A stretch of DNA of 64,000 bases from an uncultured Brachyspira sp. (GTDB taxonomy: Bacteria > Spirochaetota > Brachyspiria > Brachyspirales > Brachyspiraceae), in assembly GCF_944393015.1 (NCBI RefSeq), contig NZ_CALXYQ010000006.1, forward strand, positions 1-64,000, written 5' to 3'. The translations under genes and the position numbers were made by a program. Position 1 is the stretch's first letter. Every line of letters starts with the position of its first letter. Positions 36,510 through 45,666 of this stretch are shown here, piece by piece. Under the pieces are notes generated by a model. That model worked only from the letters and a program-made list of their open reading frames with translations. It was not told the DNA's origin and searched no databases.

Positions 36510-36536
36510 ATATTTTATTTTAAGGAGATTATTATT

Positions 36537-36845
36537 ATGTTAAAAGTTTTAGTTTCTTGTGCTAATGGATCCGGCACTAGTTTAATGATGAAAATGACCG
36601 CTGAAAAAGCTCTTAAATCATTAGGTATTAATGGAGCAAATGTTCACCATTGTGCTTTATCTGAAGGTAAGAGTACAGCTATTAATTATGATTTAGTATT
36701 TTGTCCTTTAAATTTTATTGATATGTTTAAAGAATCAATTGAAAAAGGCGTAAGAGTTATCGGAATTAAGAATGTTCTATCAGAACAGGAATTCAAACAA
36801 AAACTTAATGAATCCGGATATTTAGAAGATTTGAAAAATAAGTGA
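36537..36845 (+). CDS. ulaB: PTS ascorbate EIIB component, UlaB
   Basis: The 102-residue protein of the lactose/ascorbate EIIB fold begins MLKVLVSCANGSGTSLMMKM, with phospho-accepting Cys at C8. It receives phosphate from the EIIA His and transfers it to ascorbate during transport through UlaA. It lies between ulaA and ulaE in the same direction and has an AAGGAG site. Confidence 0.95.
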   Translation: MLKVLVSCANGSGTSLMMKMTAEKALKSLGINGANVHHCALSEGKSTAINYDLVFCPLNFIDMFKESIEKGVRVIGIKNVLSEQEFKQKLNESGYLEDLKNK

Positions 36846-36914
36846 TAATTTTTGAATGGGGAAATATTTATTTATTAATTATTTCCCTATTTTTTAATTA
36901 TACTGGAGGGTGAT

Positions 36915-37772
36915 ATTATCAATAATTTATTTGGAATATATGAAAAAGCTTTGGAAAAAAATACTTCTTGGCATCAGAAATTATTAGATGCTAAAGAATT
37001 AGGTTTTGATTTTGTTGAAATATCAATAGACGAAACAGATGAAAGGCTTGCCAGATTAGATTGGACTAAAGATGAAAGGGAATCATTAGTAAAATCTATA
37101 TTTGAAACTGGTATAAAAATACCTACTATGTGCTTTAGCGGACATAGAAGATTTCCTATGGGAAGTAAAAATTCTGATACTAGAAAGAAAGCTATGGAGC
37201 TTATGGAGAAAGCCATTATATTTGCAAGTGATATAGGAATAAGAATAATACAATTAGCTGGTTATGATGTTTATTATGAAAAAGGAGATGAAGAAACAAA
37301 GCAACTATTCATAGATGGATTAAAAAAATCTCTTGAAATGGCTGCTAAATATCAGGTAATGCTTTCTATAGAAATTATGGATACACATTTTTTAAACTCT
37401 ATAACTAAGTTTTTAGAATATGATAAAATTTGCAATAGTCCTTGGCTTACAGTCTATCCTGATTTAGGCAATTTAACAGCTTGGGGAAATGATGTTGAAG
37501 ATGAAATAAGAAAGGGAATTCATAAAATTACTGCCATACATATTAAAGATACTATAGCTCCTAAAGAAGGTTGTGAAGGAAAATTTAAAGAAGTTCCTTT
37601 TGGAGAAGGATGTGTTGATTTTGTGAAATGTTTTAAATTATTAAAAGAACTTAATTATAATGGAACTTTTATGATAGAGATGTGGTCTGAAAAATCAGAT
37701 AACCCTAAAGAATATGTGATGAAAGAAAAAAAATGGGTATTAGAAAAGATGAAAGAGGGAGGATTTTATTAA
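36915..37772 (+). CDS. ulaE: L-xylulose-5-phosphate 3-epimerase UlaE, apparent non-ATG start
   Basis: The enzyme converts L-xylulose 5-phosphate to L-ribulose 5-phosphate. The TIM-barrel family features are clear (PTMCFSGHRRFPMGS; SIEIMDTHFLNSI; GEGCVDFVKCF; MIEMWSE). The first conventional start is TTG 36951, but the frame is open upstream and encodes NNLFGIYEKAL, the expected UlaE N-terminus (GIYEKAL). In that stretch there is no ATG, GTG or TTG. GGAGG (36905-36909) is followed after 5 bases by ATT (36915) and after 8 by ATC (36918). Starting at ATT gives 285 residues, against 284 in E. coli; TTG would give 273. A single-base change of ATG to ATC is the main alternative. Confidence 0.88.
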   Translation: MINNLFGIYEKALEKNTSWHQKLLDAKELGFDFVEISIDETDERLARLDWTKDERESLVKSIFETGIKIPTMCFSGHRRFPMGSKNSDTRKKAMELMEKAIIFASDIGIRIIQLAGYDVYYEKGDEETKQLFIDGLKKSLEMAAKYQVMLSIEIMDTHFLNSITKFLEYDKICNSPWLTVYPDLGNLTAWGNDVEDEIRKGIHKITAIHIKDTIAPKEGCEGKFKEVPFGEGCVDFVKCFKLLKELNYNGTFMIEMWSEKSDNPKEYVMKEKKWVLEKMKEGGFY

Positions 37773-37775
37773 ATT

Positions 37776-38471
37776 ATGCTTGAAGAATTAAAAAAAATAG
37801 TATTTGAAGAGAATCTTGAACTCGTTAAAAAAGAACTTGTAATATATACTTGGGGAAATGTAAGCGGTTTAGATAGAGAATCTAAAAGATTTGCTATTAA
37901 ACCTAGCGGCGTTGATTATGATGTAATGAAAGCAGAAGATATGGTAGTTTTAGATTTAGACGGCAATAAATTAGAAGGAAAATATAAACCTTCTTCTGAT
38001 ACAGCTACACATATAGAATTATATAAGGCATTCCCTGAAATAGGCGGAATAGTACATACTCATTCAAGCTATGCTACAAGCTGGGCACAGGCTAGAAAAG
38101 ATATACCTGCTTTGGGTACAACACATGCAGATTATTTTTATGGCGATATACCTTGTGCAAGACCTTTGACTAAAGAGGAAATAGAAGGTGAATATGAAAA
38201 AAATACCGGTCTTGTTATCATAGAAACTCTTAAAAAAAGAAATATTAATCCTATGGATATACCTGGTATTATAATAGCTTCTCATGGTCCTTTTGCTTGG
38301 GGTAAAGATGCTAAAGAAGCTGTTCATAATGCTGTTGTTATGGAAGAGCTTGCTAAAATGGCTTACAGAACTATACAAATAACCCCTGAAATAAAGTCTG
38401 TAGAACAGTATTTACTTAATAAGCACTATTTTAGAAAACATGGTGCTAATGCTTATTATGGACAAAACTAA
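37776..38471 (+). CDS. ulaF: L-ribulose-5-phosphate 4-epimerase UlaF
   Basis: A class II aldolase-fold epimerase of 231 residues. The zinc ligands sit in [13 protein letters not shown] (H94, H96), [19 protein letters not shown] is typical of AraD/UlaF, and SHGPFAWGK carries the third His. It turns L-ribulose 5-phosphate into D-xylulose 5-phosphate for the pentose phosphate pathway. It begins 4 bp after ulaE, with GGGAGG inside the end of ulaE. Its close match to AraD means arabinose use is also possible, but the operon argues for ascorbate. Confidence 0.95.
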   Translation: MLEELKKIVFEENLELVKKELVIYTWGNVSGLDRESKRFAIKPSGVDYDVMKAEDMVVLDLDGNKLEGKYKPSSDTATHIELYKAFPEIGGIVHTHSSYATSWAQARKDIPALGTTHADYFYGDIPCARPLTKEEIEGEYEKNTGLVIIETLKKRNINPMDIPGIIIASHGPFAWGKDAKEAVHNAVVMEELAKMAYRTIQITPEIKSVEQYLLNKHYFRKHGANAYYGQN

Positions 38472-38499
38472 TAAATAAATAATTTTTAAGGAGAAAAAT

Positions 38500-39138
38500 A
38501 TGGCTATACCTTTATTGCAAATTGCATTAGATAATACTACTTTAAGCGGAGCTTTAAAATCTGCTAAGGCTGTTGGAAATGAAGTTGATGTTATAGAAGC
38601 AGGCACTATTCTTTGTCTAGCTGAGGGAATGGAAGCTGTAAGATGTCTTAGAGCTTTATATCCTGATAAAATTATATTAGCAGATACTAAATGTGCTGAT
38701 GCAGGCGGTACAGTTGCAAAAATGTGTGCTGATGCAGGTGCTGATTGGATGACTGTTATATGTTCTGCAACTATACCTACTATGAAAGCTGCTTTGAAAG
38801 AAGTTAAAGAGCTTCAAGTTGAGCTTTATGGAGATTGGACTTTTGATCATGCTAAGGCTTGGAAAGATGCTGGAATTACTCAGGCTGTATATCATCAAAG
38901 TAGAGATGCACTTCTTGCTGGTCAAACTTGGTCTGATAGTGATTTAGAAAAAATTAAAAAATTAACTGAAATGGGATTTAAAGTTTCTGTTACAGGCGGT
39001 CTTGAAATAGATACTTTGAAACTTTTTAAAGATATTAATGTATTTACTTTCATTACAGGAAGAAGCATAAGAGATGCTGAGGATCCTTCTAAAGAAGCTA
39101 GAAAATTTAAAGAAGAAATATTAAAATATTGGAGATAA
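38500..39138 (+). CDS. ulaD: 3-keto-L-gulonate-6-phosphate decarboxylase UlaD
   Basis: The 212-residue protein has the OMP-decarboxylase fold. All catalytic residues known for the E. coli enzyme are at the same positions: D11, E33, D62, K64 and D67 (LADTKCADAGG). It produces L-xylulose 5-phosphate and CO2 from the UlaG product. AAGGAGAAAAAT precedes the ATG. The HAD gene that follows begins 4 bp after its stop. Confidence 0.97.
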   Translation: MAIPLLQIALDNTTLSGALKSAKAVGNEVDVIEAGTILCLAEGMEAVRCLRALYPDKIILADTKCADAGGTVAKMCADAGADWMTVICSATIPTMKAALKEVKELQVELYGDWTFDHAKAWKDAGITQAVYHQSRDALLAGQTWSDSDLEKIKKLTEMGFKVSVTGGLEIDTLKLFKDINVFTFITGRSIRDAEDPSKEARKFKEEILKYWR

Positions 39139-39141
39139 TCT

Positions 39142-39945
39142 TTGAATAATATTCAGCTTATAGCTACCGATTTGGACGGTACTTTATTAAATAGAAATCA
39201 TCAAATAAGTGAATATAATCAAAATGTTATAAAAAAAGCTGCTGAAATGGGTATAAAAATAATATTGTCCACTGGAAGACCCACTTCTGCAGCTACCAAA
39301 TTTTTATATGATTTAAATATTGATACAGAGCTTATATCATTTAATGGTGCTATGATAACTGATAAAAATTCTAATATTATATACCAGCAGAATTTAGATG
39401 CTTCTATAGGTAAAGAACTTATAAAGATTGCTGAAAAATATAATATATATCATCAGGGTTTTTTAGCTGAAAGATGGAATATAGGTTTTTTTGATAAAAG
39501 ATGGATAGATTTTTATGTATCAATAGCTAAAATAGATAATTATGTTATAGGTTTTGATAATATAGAAGATTTTTCTTTCAGTAAGTTCATGTTCATAGGA
39601 GAAAATGACAGATTAAAAGTTATAGAAGAAGAATTAAAAGAAACTTTTGGAAACAGTATATATTATACATTTTCAAGACCTGTTTATTTAGAAGTTCATA
39701 GCCCAAATGCTTCAAAGGCTAAGGCATTAAGTTATTTAGCAGATAAATATAATATAAAATCGGATAATATAATGGCTTTTGGTGATAATAATAATGATTT
39801 GGAGATGCTTGAATTTGCTGGGGTATCTGTTGCTGTTGAGAATGCTGAAGCTGTAGTAAAAGAAAAATGCGTACATCTTACAAAAACTAATGAAGAAGAT
39901 GGGGTTGGTTATTTTATAAATAAATATTTAAATTTTGGATTATAG
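39142..39945 (+). CDS. Cof-type HAD-IIB family sugar phosphatase
   Basis: The start is TTG 39142, with GGAGA seven bases upstream inside the ulaD end. The 267-residue protein has the HAD motifs LIATDLDGTLL (nucleophile Asp near residue 9), LSTGRP, and MAFGDNNNDLEML, with a type IIB cap between motifs II and III. It probably removes phosphate from sugar phosphates, perhaps to relieve accumulation in the ascorbate pathway. The substrate is not predictable. It ends the ula operon ahead of a strong bidirectional terminator. Confidence 0.92.
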   Translation: MNNIQLIATDLDGTLLNRNHQISEYNQNVIKKAAEMGIKIILSTGRPTSAATKFLYDLNIDTELISFNGAMITDKNSNIIYQQNLDASIGKELIKIAEKYNIYHQGFLAERWNIGFFDKRWIDFYVSIAKIDNYVIGFDNIEDFSFSKFMFIGENDRLKVIEEELKETFGNSIYYTFSRPVYLEVHSPNASKAKALSYLADKYNIKSDNIMAFGDNNNDLEMLEFAGVSVAVENAEAVVKEKCVHLTKTNEEDGVGYFINKYLNFGL

Positions 39946-39980
39946 AATTTTTTATAATATTTTTATTAATTAAAAAGTAA

Positions 39981-40015
39981 AAAAGAGGTTATAATAAGTT
40001 TTTATAACCTCTTTT
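39981..40015. terminator. Bidirectional terminator between the ula and rhamnose loci
   Basis: The perfect 14-bp stem AAAAGAGGTTATAA (39981-39994) and TTATAACCTCTTTT (40002-40015), with a 7-base loop, has A and T runs on each side. Confidence 0.93.
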
Positions 40016-40026
40016 TTATGATTATT

Positions 40027-40905
40027 TTATAATAACCCTCTTCTAATTTTTTCTAATGTTTTTAAGAAATTAACAGAATTTTTTGCTGCATTATCCAATT
40101 TTTCTTCAGAAGTATCAGCTAGTAAATCTCTCCAAATTTTTATGTCTGTTTCTACTTCACCGCCTCTTTTTACAAAAGGTTCCATAACAGCATAACCTTT
40201 ATAATCTATACTTATTAAAGCATCTAATATTTCATTCCAAGGCATTCTTCCTTCTCCTGGTACTCTTCTATTAGGTTCTCCAAGATGGAAATGTCCTAAA
40301 TATTTTCCTGCTTCTTTTATAGCATTAGAAAAACTCTCTTCTTCTATGTTCATATGAAAAGTATCTAACATAACTTTGACATTATCAAAACCAACTTCTT
40401 TAACAAAAGCAACCGCCTCTTTTGCTGTGTTTAATAAATAGTTTTCAAAACGATTTAATACTTCACAGCATATATTTACATCATATTCTTTTGCAACATT
40501 AGCCAATAATTTCATACCTTCAATTGACATTTTTAAATCTTCTTCTTTGTTAATTTTTTTAGAGTAATCAACAGGCCAATAAGAATAAATAGCTCCGCAT
40601 ATAATATGTATATCTAATTTTTGCATAACAGAAAATACTTTTTTATACCAATCAAAAGCCTTATTTCTAGTATTTATATTTCCTATATTATGTTCTGCTA
40701 TAGGACCATATCCAGCTGTTAATATAATATTATTATCATTTATTATTTTTTTTACTTCATTAATTTTATTATCCGAATAATCAAAAAGAGCGGAGGCATT
40801 GATTTCTAAAACATCAAAACCTAATTTAGATACTTTTTCTATATACTTTACAAAATCAGCACCCCAAGACTCTTCCCAATAAGAATAATATATACCATAT
40901 TTCAT
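40027..40905 (-). CDS. Sugar 3-epimerase of the D-tagatose/L-ribulose 3-epimerase family
   Basis: The start is ATG 40905, preceded by AGGAG; the protein then begins MKYGIYYSYWEESW, as ketose 3-epimerases do. The 292-residue TIM barrel carries the metal ligands in CCEVLNRFENY, VMLDTFHMNIEEE, HLGEPNRRVPGEG and AVMEPFV. Family members epimerise free ketoses (tagatose, psicose, L-ribulose, L-xylulose) at C3. It is the last gene of the ABC transporter operon, so it probably acts on an imported sugar or its isomerised form. The exact substrate is unknown. Confidence 0.88.
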   Translation of the reverse strand: MKYGIYYSYWEESWGADFVKYIEKVSKLGFDVLEINASALFDYSDNKINEVKKIINDNNIILTAGYGPIAEHNIGNINTRNKAFDWYKKVFSVMQKLDIHIICGAIYSYWPVDYSKKINKEEDLKMSIEGMKLLANVAKEYDVNICCEVLNRFENYLLNTAKEAVAFVKEVGFDNVKVMLDTFHMNIEEESFSNAIKEAGKYLGHFHLGEPNRRVPGEGRMPWNEILDALISIDYKGYAVMEPFVKRGGEVETDIKIWRDLLADTSEEKLDNAAKNSVNFLKTLEKIRRGLL

Positions 40906-40982
40906 ATTTATTAACTCCTGTATCAAAAAATTAGGCTGAAGTAATAAAAACTCCAACCTAATTCTATTTATAATTATTTTAT

Positions 40983-41972
40983 TTATTGTTTTTCGTAATC
41001 TTCTGGAGGTCCTAAAATAACATTTTTATCACCTTCCATTTTTATAACTCCCCAACCAGGTATATCTGCACCGTCTGTTAATTTTCCGCCTTCAAGCATA
41101 TATTTAGCAACGGCTACAGTTAAATATCCCAAATTAGGACAGTTCCATAAAGAACCGCAGTCAACAGAACCATCAGTTAATAAATCTTGTACATCTTCTT
41201 TTACTGCAGAACCAACAACAGTAACTTTATCTTGTACTCCTAATTCTCTTACAGCTAAGCCAGCACCTATAGGTGTAGGAGTAGATACACAGAATAATCC
41301 TTTTACATTAGGATATGCTTTTATTATGTCTTTAGTTGTAGATAAAGCAACATCTTGTTTTTCATCTGTAGGGAAAGGATCAGCTACTAGTTTTAAATTA
41401 GGATATTTAGTTGAAGCATAATCTCTAGCAAAATTAATCCAAGTATTTAAATTTTCAGCAGATAATCCTCCAGTTAATATAGCCCATTCAGCAGCATCAG
41501 TTCCCATATATTGAACCATTTTATCCAACATATGTTCAGCATACTCTTTGTCAGATATTTGACGAATAGAAGCATCTACTAATGAAGCATTAGCCGGAGT
41601 ATCCCAGTCAAGTACTAATATACCAGCATTTTTTGCTTTTCTTAATACAGGGTCCATAGCAACAGGGTCATTTGGAGCAACACAAATAGCATCAGCACCA
41701 ACAGTTATATAGTCTTCCAACATTTTGATCTGTTCGGCAGCATCTGCAGTTGTAGGACCATTATAAATAACATTAACACCTAAATCTTTACCTGCTTTAA
41801 TAGCACCATCTCCTGTTTGAGTAAAGTATGGAATTCCAACTAATTTAGGCATAACCACTATAGTGAATCCATCCTTTTTTTCTCCGCCTGCTGCATTATT
41901 TGAAGCATTATTAGAACAACTAATAAAAACAAAACTCAATGCTAAAGCAGCTGCAATAATTTTTTTGAGCAT
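40983..41972 (-). CDS. Sugar ABC transporter substrate-binding lipoprotein (RhaS/LsrB-like)
   Basis: The 329-residue protein has a lipoprotein signal peptide with Cys19 (LSFVFISC). The mature part is a periplasmic-binding-protein type I fold: VVMPKLVGIPYFTQTGDG, CVAPNDPVAMDPVLRKAK, DWDTPANAS, and LKLVADPFPTDEKQDVA. It resembles the rhamnose-binding RhaS and the autoinducer-2-binding LsrB. Beside rhaA, rhaB and rhaD, rhamnose is the likely ligand. It is the fourth gene of an operon with an ATPase and two permeases. Confidence 0.88.
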   Translation of the reverse strand: MLKKIIAAALALSFVFISCSNNASNNAAGGEKKDGFTIVVMPKLVGIPYFTQTGDGAIKAGKDLGVNVIYNGPTTADAAEQIKMLEDYITVGADAICVAPNDPVAMDPVLRKAKNAGILVLDWDTPANASLVDASIRQISDKEYAEHMLDKMVQYMGTDAAEWAILTGGLSAENLNTWINFARDYASTKYPNLKLVADPFPTDEKQDVALSTTKDIIKAYPNVKGLFCVSTPTPIGAGLAVRELGVQDKVTVVGSAVKEDVQDLLTDGSVDCGSLWNCPNLGYLTVAVAKYMLEGGKLTDGADIPGWGVIKMEGDKNVILGPPEDYEKQ

Positions 41973-41991
41973 AAAAATCCTCCTAAAATAT

Positions 41992-42996
41992 TTATTTATT
42001 TAAACGATTTTGTATTTGTTTTTTATCACTTATAACATTTGATATATATCTTAGAGCTAATACCAATATTAATATTCCTCCTGTTATTATATTAATAATA
42101 TATCTATTAACTTGAAGTATATTAAGTCCTGTAGATATTACCTGTATTATACAAACAGCTATAACAGTTCCAATAACTTTACCATGACCTCCTGATATGC
42201 TTGTTCCTCCCAACACAACAGCTGTAACTGCCTGCATTAAATAAGATGAACCATAATCTGTTTTAGCAGAATTATATCTTGAAGTAATAAATATTGAAGC
42301 TATACCTGTTAATATTGAAGAATAAACGTATACTTGAAGAAGAATTTTTTTCGTATCTATTCCAGAAAATTTAGATGCTAATTCATTACATCCTATCATA
42401 TAAACTTTTGTTCCCCAAGTGCTTCTTTCAAATAAGAAGTAACATAAAAATATTATAATTATATAAATTATAATAGAATATGGTATGCCAAAGAAAGATC
42501 CATTGCCTATTTCTATATAAAGTTCAGGAAAACCTGATATAGAACCGCCTTTTGTAAAATTCAGTCCTATACCTTCATATAAAGTTTTAGTACCTAAAGT
42601 AACAAGCATAGGAGCAACTCCTATATATGCTATTACAGCACCATTGAATAATCCCAATATAATTGCCACTCCTATAACAGAGATAATGCTTAATATAACA
42701 CCAATCACCGGATTAGATTGTGTAAAATTAGAACAAAGTACGAATGCAGATATTATGCTTGATAATGATGCTGACATAGTAATAGACAAATTAATACCGC
42801 CTGTTAATATACATATCATCATTGCTAAAGCCATAAGACCAAATTCAGGCATTTGAAAAGCCATTGTTTGTAAATTGTATGGTGAAAGAAATTTTGTCGG
42901 GCTAAGAATAGCCATAAGCAAAAATACTACTAAAAATGTGATGATTAAACTAAACTCACCAACATGTTTTGATTTAAACTCTGAAATAAATTTCAT
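41992..42996 (-). CDS. Sugar ABC transporter permease (second)
   Basis: The 334-residue polytopic membrane protein of the RbsC/branched-chain permease family has about nine to ten helices. The EAA-like loop is seen in AVTAVVLGGTSISGGHGKVIGT. The N-terminus begins KFISEFKSKHVGEFSLIITF. It pairs with the other permease upstream (43040-44053), as in RhaP/RhaQ and LsrC/LsrD importers where two different permeases form the channel. It lies 43 bp after that gene. Confidence 0.92.
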   Translation of the reverse strand: MKFISEFKSKHVGEFSLIITFLVVFLLMAILSPTKFLSPYNLQTMAFQMPEFGLMALAMMICILTGGINLSITMSASLSSIISAFVLCSNFTQSNPVIGVILSIISVIGVAIILGLFNGAVIAYIGVAPMLVTLGTKTLYEGIGLNFTKGGSISGFPELYIEIGNGSFFGIPYSIIIYIIIIFLCYFLFERSTWGTKVYMIGCNELASKFSGIDTKKILLQVYVYSSILTGIASIFITSRYNSAKTDYGSSYLMQAVTAVVLGGTSISGGHGKVIGTVIAVCIIQVISTGLNILQVNRYIINIITGGILILVLALRYISNVISDKKQIQNRLNK

Positions 42997-43039
42997 GAAA
43001 ATACCTCTATTCTTATAAAATATTCTTTATTCTTTCTAT

Positions 43040-44053
43040 TTATTCTTCTATATCAACACGTACTAATTTTGCCTGTTCTCTTTTTCTGTTAATAACATCA
43101 ACAGAAACAGCTATTACAATTACAATCCCCATAACTATCTTTTGCCAAAATGTAGGAACTTTAGCTAAAATTAATCCATTTTTAAGTACAGCCATTAATA
43201 TGATTCCTAAAGTAGTTCCAAATACAGTTCCGTATCCTCCCATTGTACTAGCTCCGCCTAAAACAACTATTGCTATAACATCCAATTCATAACCATTATA
43301 AGTATTAGGGTCTACTTGACCTACTATTGATATATGGGCAGCAGCAGCAAAACCTGTCATCATACCGCAAAATACATATATGAATATTAATATTTGTTCT
43401 ACATTATATCCTACTCTTATAGCTGATGAATAACTTCCTCCTACAGCATATATTCCTCTTCCTATTAGAGTAAATTTTAGTAAGATAAAAGTAATTATTG
43501 CCGCTATTATTAGCATTATAACCTGTATAGATAAACCTGTTGTTGAACCTTGAGAATTAGCAAAATTACCTATCTGAATTCTTCCAAATTCTTTCCACCA
43601 TTCAGGCAATCCTGTAATCCATATTCCTCCTGTATAAAATAAAACTCCTCCTAATATAATTGTCATAGTACCTAATGTAGTTACTATAGGCGGAATTTTA
43701 AATTTTGTTATTATTACTCCGTTTATAAGTCCTATTATTGATCCTGTAAGCATTGATAGTAAAATTACTACTATGGGATTTGAATTTGGAAAAGCATTCA
43801 AAAACTTACCTATAACAACAGCACATAAGGCTATAGTAGATGATACGGATAAATCTATACCTCCTGAAATAAGTACTGGAAGCATACCAAATGCCATTAT
43901 ACCTAAAACAGCATAACTTCTCATAAAATCGAAGATATTATCTATTTTTAAAAAAGCATCACTTATTAAAGTTAATATAAAAGACAATATAATAATTATT
44001 AATAATATACCAAATTCTTTTTGTTTAGTTATAGTCAATAAAAATTTAGACAT
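43040..44053 (-). CDS. Sugar ABC transporter permease (first)
   Basis: The 337-residue membrane protein of the RbsC family has the loop motif VIAIVVLGGASTMGGYGTVFGT and hydrophobic helices throughout. It ends in a charged tail (NRKREQAKLVRVDIEE). It is 22 bp after the ATPase gene and 43 bp before the second permease gene. The two permeases are distinct paralogues, which supports a heterodimeric importer. Confidence 0.92.
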   Translation of the reverse strand: MSKFLLTITKQKEFGILLIIIILSFILTLISDAFLKIDNIFDFMRSYAVLGIMAFGMLPVLISGGIDLSVSSTIALCAVVIGKFLNAFPNSNPIVVILLSMLTGSIIGLINGVIITKFKIPPIVTTLGTMTIILGGVLFYTGGIWITGLPEWWKEFGRIQIGNFANSQGSTTGLSIQVIMLIIAAIITFILLKFTLIGRGIYAVGGSYSSAIRVGYNVEQILIFIYVFCGMMTGFAAAAHISIVGQVDPNTYNGYELDVIAIVVLGGASTMGGYGTVFGTTLGIILMAVLKNGLILAKVPTFWQKIVMGIVIVIAVSVDVINRKREQAKLVRVDIEE

Positions 44054-44075
44054 AAATAAATCCCCTAAAAATTAA

Positions 44076-45569
44076 TTAAACAACTGCTTTATGCATAATA
44101 TCTTCTTGAGATACAGAATCATTAATAAATTCACCATTTATAGTTCCTCTTCTCATAACTAAAATTCTATCGCTTACAGAAAGAATTTCAGGTAATTCAG
44201 ATGAAATTATAATAATAGATGTACCTTCTTTAGCTAATTTTCTAATAATTTGATGTATTTCAGATTTTGCCCCTATATCCACACCATTAGTAGGTTCGTC
44301 TATGATTAATATGTTAGCACCTGTTGATATCCATTTTGCTAATACTACCTTTTGCTGATTTCCTCCTGAAAGCTGAGAAGCTAACATATTTGGATCATTC
44401 GGTCTTACATCAAGCATTTTTATCCATTGATCTACAGAATTTCTTTGTTTTTTTATATCAATAAGACCAAATTTATTTTTGAATTTAGATAAAATAGGTA
44501 ATGTTATATTGCTTTCTATTGTTTTAGGTAAAATGAGACCTTGTGTTTGTCTGCTTTCTGGTATATATGCTATACCATTTTTTAATGCTTCGCTTGGTGA
44601 ATTTATGGATACTTCTTTACCATTTACCAATATTTTACCGCTATCCGGCTGCAATATTCCAAATACTATTTGAGCAAGTTCGCTTCGTCCGGCACCTACA
44701 AGACCTGTAATTCCTACAACTTCACCTTTATGAAGCTTGAAAGAAACATCTTTTATATTTCCTTTCTTAGATAATTGCTGTACTTCTAATACTATATCTT
44801 CATTTTGTTCTAATTTAGCATATTTTTTTATTTCGACTTTACGTCCAACCATCAAAGAAACTAATTTATCTTCATCTACATCTTTTCTATCTAAAGTATC
44901 CACATATTGTCCGTCTCTAAATATGGTAAATCTATCAGATACTCTAAACAATTCTTCCATTTTATGGCTTACAAACATAATAGCCATATTTTTATTTTTT
45001 AAGATATCTATTATTTCATATAAATGTTCTACTTCGCCTCTTGATAAAGCAGAAGTAGGTTCATCTAATATTATCATTTTAGCATCTTGAGCTATGGCAC
45101 TTGCTATTGCAACCATTTGTTTTTTAGCAACAGATAAATTTTCTACTATTTCATTAGGATTAATATCCGAACCTATGAATTTTAAAGCTTTTCTTGCATT
45201 TTCATTGAGTTTTTTCCAATTAATTATAAATTGTTTTTTTTCTATAATCTCATTTATGCCTATATTTTCTGCTACAGTTAAATTGGTAAATAAACTAAAA
45301 TCCTGGTATACAACAGATATTCCTTTTTTAATGGCGTCTATTACTCCATTTAATTTAGTTTCTTGACCGTCTATAACTATTTTAGCCCCTAGATCAGGCT
45401 GCTGAAATCCAGATAATATTTTTATTAATGTAGATTTACCAGCCCCATTTTCTCCAACTAGAGAATGTACTTCGCCGTATCTAATATCAAATTTTACCTT
45501 ATTTAAGGCTTTTACACCAGGAAAAGTTTTACTTACATTTGAAATTTCTAAGAAAGTTTTATCATTCAT
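44076..45569 (-). CDS. Sugar ABC transporter ATPase with two nucleotide-binding domains
   Basis: The start is set at ATG 45569 (MNDKTFLEISNVSKTF) rather than TTG 45578. The protein has about 497 residues in two fused ATPase domains, as in RbsA, MglA and RhaT. The first has Walker A GENGAGKST and Walker B MIILDEPTSAL. The second has a degenerate Walker A (GLVGAGRSE), signature LSGGNQQKV and Walker B ILIIDEPTNGVD. It powers sugar import with the two permeases that follow. It is the first gene of the operon, downstream of araC on the same strand with a terminator between. Confidence 0.95.
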   Translation of the reverse strand: MNDKTFLEISNVSKTFPGVKALNKVKFDIRYGEVHSLVGENGAGKSTLIKILSGFQQPDLGAKIVIDGQETKLNGVIDAIKKGISVVYQDFSLFTNLTVAENIGINEIIEKKQFIINWKKLNENARKALKFIGSDINPNEIVENLSVAKKQMVAIASAIAQDAKMIILDEPTSALSRGEVEHLYEIIDILKNKNMAIMFVSHKMEELFRVSDRFTIFRDGQYVDTLDRKDVDEDKLVSLMVGRKVEIKKYAKLEQNEDIVLEVQQLSKKGNIKDVSFKLHKGEVVGITGLVGAGRSELAQIVFGILQPDSGKILVNGKEVSINSPSEALKNGIAYIPESRQTQGLILPKTIESNITLPILSKFKNKFGLIDIKKQRNSVDQWIKMLDVRPNDPNMLASQLSGGNQQKVVLAKWISTGANILIIDEPTNGVDIGAKSEIHQIIRKLAKEGTSIIIISSELPEILSVSDRILVMRRGTINGEFINDSVSQEDIMHKAVV

Positions 45570-45622
45570 AAATATCAAATCCTAATTTAAGTAATTATAT
45601 CTTAATATAGTACATAAATAGA

Positions 45623-45664
45623 TAAAAAAAAAGAACGTAATTTAACAAAAGTTACATTCTTTTT
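45623..45664 (-). terminator. Terminator after the araC-type gene
   Basis: On the minus strand, AAAAAAGAATGTAA pairs with TTACGTTCTTTTTT (one G:U), with an 11-base loop and a following T run. It separates the regulator from the ABC operon. Confidence 0.75.
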
Positions 45665-45666
45665 TG

